From: Gymnothorax reevesii
Taxonomy: Eukaryota > Chordata > Actinopteri > Anguilliformes > Muraenidae
Assembly (NCBI GenBank): GCA_029721435.1
Contig: CM056577.1
Span: forward strand, 31,092,719-31,156,718
Direction of reading: 5' to 3'
DNA: 64,000 nucleotides
Positions 57,265 through 64,000 of this stretch are shown piece by piece (position 1 is the first letter of the stretch; each line of letters begins with the position of its first letter). The translations under genes were made by a program, and so were the position numbers. Below the pieces are notes generated by a model that saw nothing but the letters and a program-made list of their open reading frames with translations, made no database searches and had not been told where the DNA came from.

Positions 57265-57690
57265 CCACACAGCTTTAGCCCCGTTTCTAACGCAGGAACT
57301 TCGGGGTAATTTTACGGGGTCGGGGCCATTGCTGCGTGTCTCCACTGCCGGAACCACCCCCGAACGACAGAGTACCGGAACTTTTACAGGGGCTTAAAAA
57401 GTCCCTGCCTCGGAGTAGGTACTCTGAACGGCCCCGAAAAACTCCTGGGTGGGGCTTGGGGTTTACTTGCCGCTGATTGGATTTACTCAGGGCGGGATGT
57501 GATGTCAACAAAAAGAGACAAACTAGCCGGCATTGTTAAAACTCAGCAGACGACGAGGGGTCGCATTTTTAAAGGGAGTTCTCCTACTTCGCCCCCTCAG
57601 TGGAGACACTGCAGTTTAGAGGGCCGAGTGAGAGGACGTTCCTGTAGTAGTCCCTGCCCCCCAAATACTACCAGGAAGTTCTTCAATGAA
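57265..57690. mobile_element. Possible non-autonomous DNA transposon with inverted GTGTCTCCACTG blocks
   Basis: GTGTCTCCACTG at 57337-57348 faces CAGTGGAGACAC at 57599-57610, a perfect 12-bp inverted repeat about 250 bases apart. Both arms continue with GGAAC/TTCC and GGGGC-rich words (CGCAGGAACTTCGGGGTAAT; GTCCCTGCCCCCCAAATACT). Similar GGAACTT..CTCCAC sequences are known from fish DNA transposons. Ends and target duplication are not clear. Confidence 0.45.
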
Positions 57691-59142
57691 AAAGGGCCTT
57701 TTGAATCCTGGGGAGACATTTGGACCCTTAGAGTAGACCTGCAAACACTGAAAGCTCTTAAATGGAAGTTCTAATCTCTCCTTCTCAGATTCTCCACTCA
57801 AATGAACAGGTGATGAGGGTGGGCGCAGTTTTTTACCCTTTGGTAAGAGTTTTTCGGAGACGACACCGACACCGGGAGAATAATACGGTACATTTATGGA
57901 CTGAAGTAGGGGCGGTTGAAACAACAGCGGCTTGTCCAATGGACCAGTGGAGTTCCTACATGGGCATTTCCACCTGTAAAATCGTGTTGGTGCGTGGTGG
58001 AGGAAGTGGGAGATGGTAGATAATTGCAGTTACCCAGCTTCATGTGGTGTAGCTCAGACTGGTCCAAACCCAGTCACAGGTGTCCACTATAGTGCTGCAG
58101 AGTGGCTAATGGAGAACCATCAAAAAAAAGACCACTGGAATAAACGTCAAACAAAATAGGGCAAAGGTCATTCGCTCTACACTTCAGGTTAAAGGGCATC
58201 TCAAGTCAATTCTCAGACGGGACATTGAACGTCCAGTTTTTACAAACAAATCACTTGCTTTTGTTGACATCTTGCATTGTCACATGACCAATTTCATTCA
58301 TCAACCAATTTTTGTGTACATGCATAGATAATCAAAAACAATGGGAATCGAGCTAAGATGCCGTTTAAATATCACACTAGCATTGCGTACCTTATGTAAT
58401 CGCACCAAATTAACACGCGGTCTTTGCAGTCTGTGGGAGAACAACAAAACAGCAGACCAGCTCTTCTCACGAGTTTTACTTTCTCAAAAAAAATAGAAAA
58501 AATAAAAACAATCTCAACAAGAACTTTCTCCCCATCACTCGGACAAAATATTGGTAATAAAGTGAAAAAATAATGAACAGCTGTCCAATGTAGCAGGATA
58601 CAGTAATTGTACTTTAAAACAAGATAAAATCCACCAGAAATATTTATTTATCCATTTCACTGCAGCATAAGCTCAGCGGCCCGAAAACTGGCCTCGTTTA
58701 ATATTGCCAGAAAGCACTTATCATGTCTCCATGGCAACAGCCATTTAAACACATCCTACTAGAAGCACTCGGGAGTTAAAGGTAGGGTTGTGGGGGGGTA
58801 ATCCGAGTAGCGACGTAGCATCAGGAGTCATGTGTTTGTGTTACTCAACAATGACGAGGAGGGATAAGAGGGTTAGTCAGCTGAGGCCGGCTCAGCGGCA
58901 CCGCGCCCGGGGGTGGCTGGCGGGAATCGGAGCTGGAATAGCTGGAATCAACGTGGACATTACTGACTGTTTACGGTAACAGCGCGCTAAGCAGGGCCTG
59001 CCGCTCACCCTGACTCTCTGTTCGGCCAAAGCCTGGCACAGCTGAGGCGTTTTTCCACCAAATAAACTCAGAGTGGGAGGGGGGGGTTAGTTTTATTTAC
59101 TGGAGACTGGCTGTGCTTATTTAAAACTTTCAAGGTTTTGCC
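57691..59142. other. No recognised gene; AT-rich repeat piece and CpG patch
   Basis: At 58480-58600 an AT-rich family fragment (CAATCTCAACAAGAACTTTC). At 58850-58985 a CpG-rich patch (CGGCACCGCGCCCGGGGGTG). A G9 run lies near 58788-58798. Nothing coding is supported. Confidence 0.35.
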
Positions 59143-59292
59143 TTCTCTCTCTCTCTCTCTCTCTCTACGGCTCAGTCGTTCTGGCATTAGCATCGTGTCC
59201 CGGGAGCACAGCCAGGAAACTCCAGAAATGATTAAAGCATTCAGAGAGAGAGAAACAGACAGAGAGAGAAGAGAGAGTGAGAGAGAGAGGGG
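59143..59292. repeat. (CT)n and downstream (GA)n in inverted arrangement
   Basis: CT units at 59143-59166 and GAGAGA-rich sequence at 59242-59292 can pair with each other across a 75-base loop. The open frame through both is an artefact (SLSLSL, ERERER). Confidence 0.85.
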
Positions 59293-61564
59293 AAAAAAGA
59301 ATAGTCAGTCAGTCAGTTATACACAGTAAGTGCTCTGACATACAGATGACCCATACCTTGACCTCAATGCACCGTCTGGACCAGTGACGGAGGCAGGGGA
59401 AAAAAAAACAAACAAAAAAAAACTAGGAGATTAGCATGAAATAGCTTCCGAAAAATGGCTTTAATGTGTGGCCATGGATCCAACAGTCACCGTCGCTAAG
59501 CCAGCTAATTCACAGCATCAGGAAACTGATTATACACAAGCCACCCTCTGCGATGGCACAGGATAGCTCCTTCACGGATGATGTCATAGCTGAGGAACAT
59601 TCTAGAAGCCAGGCCCCCATCTACTCCCTTCACATCTCTCCATATTTTCTGTCCCAGGTCCCGTTCCTTGGCTTATATCACAGAGCGATAGGAGGAACAG
59701 AGTAACTCTTTCTCCAATTTGGTCACATTTTTCTCTCGAGGAAACAAACTTCCTGCCGTGCTGACTGGACCCATTCAGTCTCCCTTCTTAACCCCGGAAG
59801 AAACGCACAGAAATAGGCTTGTTAACAAATAAAATCAATTTAAAACAGAAAAGAAGAGTCACGCTATAGTGACCTCATTGCTACTCATTTTTACACTGCA
59901 AAAGGCCGGCATTCCCCGAGTTTGTATTAAATCACTGTTGACTAAAACTCAGCGTCTTCTAGCCAGACATTCAAAAGTTTGAATAGCAGCACAGGGGGCT
60001 TCAAACCCTTGGGATCCTTACTCCAGACGGCCGGGTTTCAAAACAATGAACCAAAGGTCAGAGAAGAAAATGTCATGTTTTAACGTTCACGTCACATGAA
60101 GAAATTCCTTCCCAATTAATACAGTCACTGTTCCAAAACTTTCAGACCATACTGTGACTATATGGGTTTCAGTGTCCAAGCCTCACCATCTCAGAGTCTC
60201 AGGCCTGCTGGGTGAATGATTGACCACTGTGAGAATTCTAAGAATTCCCTCCCTTCAATCGGCCGGAAAATCTGTTGAACGACAAGCAGGAGGCCGAGTA
60301 TATGTTTGCTTTTTCTCCTTATCAGTCATTTCTTCTTCCTTTTAACAGTGACTCAAAGCAAGAGGCAAACAGTCATGCTACCAAAGCCAAATGGAAAGAA
60401 TGAAAGTGAGTTACAGGCAAGAAGAGCGAGAGAAGCTGAGAGAGAAAGTGAGATATCAGGACTCTGGGGTAACCCGGAACACTTTCGTTCCCGAAGCAGA
60501 CACGCAGCAGGCAGCCCGGCTTCTGTTTCACGCGTCGCCAGCCTGCGATCACTGAAAAAGCATTTGTTGTTAAGGTCAACAACCTGGCCAGGAGGTCGAT
60601 GTGCACAGAGTGTAAAAACCCGTCCGCGAGAGTGACATTCCCGGTCAAACTCAGGGAGATGCGCCCTACGCTAAATTAGCAGCACAACCGCTAGCTACAT
60701 CACTGCTGTGTTTTCTGTAATAAGTACCATCTACTCATTTACAGTTACAGTTGTTTTCAAAATGTCAGGCTGCCATAGCACAACACAGATTTGTTTTTAA
60801 ATGAAGGTCAAATAATAAGACAACATTACCTACAGTCCAAGCAAAAAAAAAAAAAGTTCAAAATCAACGCCTCAAGTGGAAAATCAACTTGTACAAAAAA
60901 AAGTGGCACCGGTAGAATGACTCTTTCAGAGGGAATCTGACACTGAAAGTAAAGCGGTGTGTGCTCATACTGCCTGCAGCGACACACCAGCCCTGATGAA
61001 TATTTTCCCTCTTTAATGGGTTTATTTAAGCCCACGGTGGACATGAACGAAAGCGTGTCTCGGTCAGAGGGCAGTGGAACAAACGCAGCTCTGTGCTAAC
61101 AATAAATCGCCCACTCAGCGTGCTACCGAAGGCTACCCCGCTCCAAGTTCGGTAAAGGCTGGGCGGGGAGAGAAACTGAAGCACAAAGCCTGCTATATTT
61201 CTGTCTGTGTGGTGGGTACAGCGGGTCCCAGCCACCCCCAAACCTTCTCCCAACCCCACACTACCCACCCACAATCCCCTCCACCACAACAAAATACCGC
61301 TTGGTCAGAACTGGAAGCAATACAATGCCACCAATGCCATCAGGCAACCGCTGTCTCCAGATTACAGAGCTCCCTCCTAGGTCGTGGAAGAGGTCCAAGC
61401 CAGCTCTGTTCTACAGTTCCTGGGCTGGGCCGGGTCTTTGAGTTCTAGCATATTCTATTCTATTTTAGGCCCAGACTGTTTGCATTAAAGAAATAATAAA
61501 ACCGTAGACGACGTCAAGCTGTTCCATATTTCTCTAGACGCATGAACCAGCCCTCTCTCACAAT
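59293..61564. other. 2.3 kb without a recognised gene
   Basis: Poly-A near 59400 and 60841-60854. CpG-enriched part 61020-61180. Open frames up to 124 codons (61074-61448 plus) without known motifs. Confidence 0.35.
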
Positions 61565-62110
61565 GTGTGCTTTGTGATGTATAATTTTGACTTTTTTTTG
61601 CGTGTATACCCTCCACAAGTGCAGTGCTTCGCCTTTCACCCGCTGAACGATCGTCAGGTTTTCTTAAATGTCAGAAAAAGAGGTCCCGAACTGACAGGAA
61701 AAGGGTCAGACCAAACAATATTTCAGAATCTTTTGTATGGTGGTAGTCCTCTTTTACAAGGGCCACAGTTATCCAGAGAGGAAGAGTCTGATTGGTCATC
61801 CTTGTTCTTAAAACAGTGGCCTTCTGCCAACTTTAAAAACATTTCTCTTTCAAAACAAATGAACAAACCCATTGTTCTACAGCTTGCTCAGAAAACACCC
61901 AGCTATGTGGGCGCTACTGATGACAGAACAACGAGGAAACCATCACAACACCTACGGGTAATGGAAAACCAGGCTGAGGTGAAAACACTAGCTTCTCATA
62001 GCTATTTTTTCCAGTTTTCAAAAGGAAATGGGCACTGGAACTGTGATTATCTTTATTGTCTCCAGCAGGGAGACAACAGATTTATTAAGGCACTTAAATA
62101 CAAAGGATAA
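61565..62110 (+). CDS. Longest open frame of the window, 181 codons, doubtful
   Basis: An uninterrupted ATG-to-stop frame starting MCFVMYNFDFFLRVYPPQVQ and ending KALKYKG. I see no signal peptide, membrane span, zinc-binding pattern or repeat, and no family resemblance. The base composition is like the flanks and the frame reads straight through a TTTTTTTTG run. In 64 kb of six-frame noise one frame of this length is unsurprising, so I rate it most likely non-coding. A fragment of an unrecognised mobile-element gene is the main alternative. Confidence 0.1.
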   Translation: MCFVMYNFDFFLRVYPPQVQCFAFHPLNDRQVFLNVRKRGPELTGKGSDQTIFQNLLYGGSPLLQGPQLSREEESDWSSLFLKQWPSANFKNISLSKQMNKPIVLQLAQKTPSYVGATDDRTTRKPSQHLRVMENQAEVKTLASHSYFFQFSKGNGHWNCDYLYCLQQGDNRFIKALKYKG

Positions 62111-62889
62111 CCCCGGCATATGAGGGCTCTACATCACAACAAAGGAAGTTGATCATTGACCGGACGGCACTTATTGCTCGGTTTACAAGACTGGATTTTT
62201 ACAAGACACATTTTTAGGCCTCAAATTTTTTTCAGAAATGCAGGAAATGTCCCTTTAGTGTGACTCGTATTTCCTGCCGCGCACCACACCGCGATATTTC
62301 ACTTTGACTCTGGCCATAATGCCACGGGAAACTGCCAAAATGGCACACCCCAGCTCTCGTATCAAAGGACAAACAGCTGGAAAACATGTTAAGCCGACAA
62401 TAAAATGGAAAACAGGCACAAGGAAATTAACCAGCGGGGAGAAAATTAAATTCAAAAACAGACGCTGACCATTTATTGTAAACAAAATACTCCATTCGGT
62501 TAGCCTTGATGACCTCGGTCCATGACTTAAAAGCAAGATAAATAACTGAAAATAAGAGCTGAGATACGGTTCAACTTCCTTTCTGAAAAAAATATTACTG
62601 TGTTTCAGACATGCATTGGAGAAAATCCAGGGAGAGGTTGGGATATTCTTCCGGAATTTTCCAACGCAGTCGTCTAAGAATTAGTGCAAGTAAGGGCGGG
62701 TGATGTTTCATGATACATACCATACAGCCAGAAACGAGCCACAATATGGATTTGGCACAAATTAACAGTCGAGAGAGGATTTTAATGTTTGCACTATAGT
62801 GTCAGGGCAAACAATTAGCCAGACAACAAACCAGGTCAATTCGGGAGCACCAACTGGCCCCGAGGTTACTGGGGAATGAATGATTTGTC
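62111..62889. other. No supported feature
   Basis: Unique-looking sequence; the 93-codon minus-strand frame at 62255-62536 has no motif I know. Confidence 0.4.
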
Positions 62890-63030
62890 CCTTGCCAAAA
62901 CAGACAAGCACCATTGGATATCAGACACTGATATTGGACATTAGTCCAATAGTGATATTGGATATCAGTGTTACTAACTCAAATAACTGGTTTGGATATT
63001 GATGACTATGGGCTGATGTGGTATCAGATA
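62890..63030. repeat. GATATTGGATATCAG-type short-word repeat
   Basis: TTGGATATCAGACACTGATA, TTGGACATTAG, AGTGATATTGGATATCAGTG, TTTGGATATTGATGAC and GTGGTATCAG: one word, about GATATTGGATATCAG, recurs with decay. This resembles the 'GGTATCGGATATCGG' fish repeat family. Confidence 0.4.
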
Positions 63031-64000
63031 GCATTATTCAAATAAATAACAGTTCAGCACAGGAAAGCAATGCCTGATGTTGCTTTTCACATCACCCCAT
63101 TCTCTTCCACACAATGAAGCACACAGCTAATTAGATTAACACCGCTATCAAATTAATGTTTGGTATTGGCTGCTACCCAAAGCTATGATCGGGACTCAGA
63201 GAGTCGGATCAATGTATCTCAACATCCCAGATGATCCCTGGCATCCCTTCGGCCAAAAGCCTTTAGGCTAGAACGTCTGAGTGGAACTCAGGGAATCGGT
63301 GGTTTAAGGCTCAGCATAGTCACAATAAGATCATAGCAACAGATGGGCCCCTCATCCTAAATCCCACATTAATCTGAGAGGGGGGGGAATTGGCCTCCGC
63401 TTTGTCTCATAAACTGTAAGTGATAAAATGTGCAACTAACTAAGCTTTATGCGTTTCAATGTTTAAAGCAGGATCTGATGAAATTTGGAGGCAAACGATA
63501 TATACAAAGGTTAGCATCCAACATTCAAATATATATTTTGATGTATACCAAAGACAGGCAATATCATTCAGCTCCAGGTGTGAGCGAGACCGACAATGAA
63601 TCCTGGGAGATCCAAGAAACCATTCCAGGAGCTTTCTGTCCAAAGAGGTGGCTGGGTTGAGGAGATGCCTGCCGCTGGGCTGAGTCAGAGCCCAAGGGCA
63701 CCACTAGCTATGCTAACAGCTAATTGGCATTGGTGTCGTAGTGCAACATGTACGTGACTCACCTCTCAAATCACGTTCCTTCTGCATCACACCGTCACTC
63801 ACAGCAGAGTTTCCCTGAGTAGGGCACCATGACTTAACGGCGTGCCTTCAGGCGAGGTCAAGTGTTCAGTGTGATAAATTCTGTAAGAGAAACGTACAGG
63901 AATATTAAAATGACCTATAAATGAAACGACAGTGCTTAAACAAGATACATTTCATCGACAAGCATGTCGCTCAGGCCACGTAAAACCCCGTTTGAATGTT
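63031..64000. other. No recognised gene
   Basis: Unique-looking sequence with a G9 run at about 63379-63388. Overlapping open frames of 76 plus and 67 minus codons around 63430-63660 are unremarkable. Confidence 0.4.

Noticed and set aside
59138..59329. Arg/Glu-rich coding sequence
   Set aside because: Encoded by (CT)n and (GA)n microsatellites.
1..64000. CRISPR array, operon, prophage or bacterial defence system
   Set aside because: No regularly spaced repeats, no long contiguous genes and no ribosome-binding-site pattern. The sequence is plainly vertebrate-like.

Overview
This window looks like vertebrate, specifically teleost-like, nuclear DNA. It is AT-rich with scattered CpG-rich patches. 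It is full of (CA)n/(GT)n, (AAT)n and (CT)n microsatellites and of old interspersed repeats familiar from bony fish: tRNA-headed SINEs, 5'-truncated non-LTR LINEs, Tc1/mariner relics and short palindromic non-autonomous DNA transposons. There are no bacterial-style operons, no rRNA and no CRISPR. I found no tRNA gene outside SINE heads and no host protein-coding exon I can defend. The longest open frames (181, 163 and 159 codons) are about what chance gives in 64 kb read in six frames. The species cannot be named from what I can see. The window is best read as intergenic or long-intron sequence.

Layout. 1-9 kb: AT-rich DNA, a degenerate minus-strand LINE reverse transcriptase (3050-4085), a SINE head, a hAT-like MITE with a perfect 8-bp target duplication (5301-5490), a 250-bp polypyrimidine tract and a second minus-strand LINE 3' end (6827-7705). 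9-22 kb: the 3' part of a Tc1/mariner element (9285-9615), SINEs at 13.1 and 20.9 kb, a composite repeat block at 16.2-18.1 kb and CpG-rich patches at 15.3 and 21.5 kb. 22-37 kb: mostly unique-looking sequence with a GT-rich minisatellite (23.8 kb), a full SINE-like element (29.95 kb), several AT-rich 'CACTGTAAAA' repeats and two more MITEs. 37-45 kb: an internally deleted Tc1-like element with matching terminal inverted repeats (37516-38068), another MITE, a Tc1-like transposase C-terminal relic (40200-40397), a third LINE 3' end, a SINE and a long compound AC/AT microsatellite. 45-64 kb: largely unannotated, with a nest of three fish repeats at 53.8-54.9 kb, an inverted-repeat element near 57.3-57.7 kb and CpG-rich patches.

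No set of genes works together here. The biology visible is the fossil record of at least five classes of transposable element. The most informative items are the dated insertions: target duplications, deletion derivatives and decayed catalytic boxes. All family assignments come from sequence recognition alone, with no search, and boundaries of degenerate repeats are approximate.
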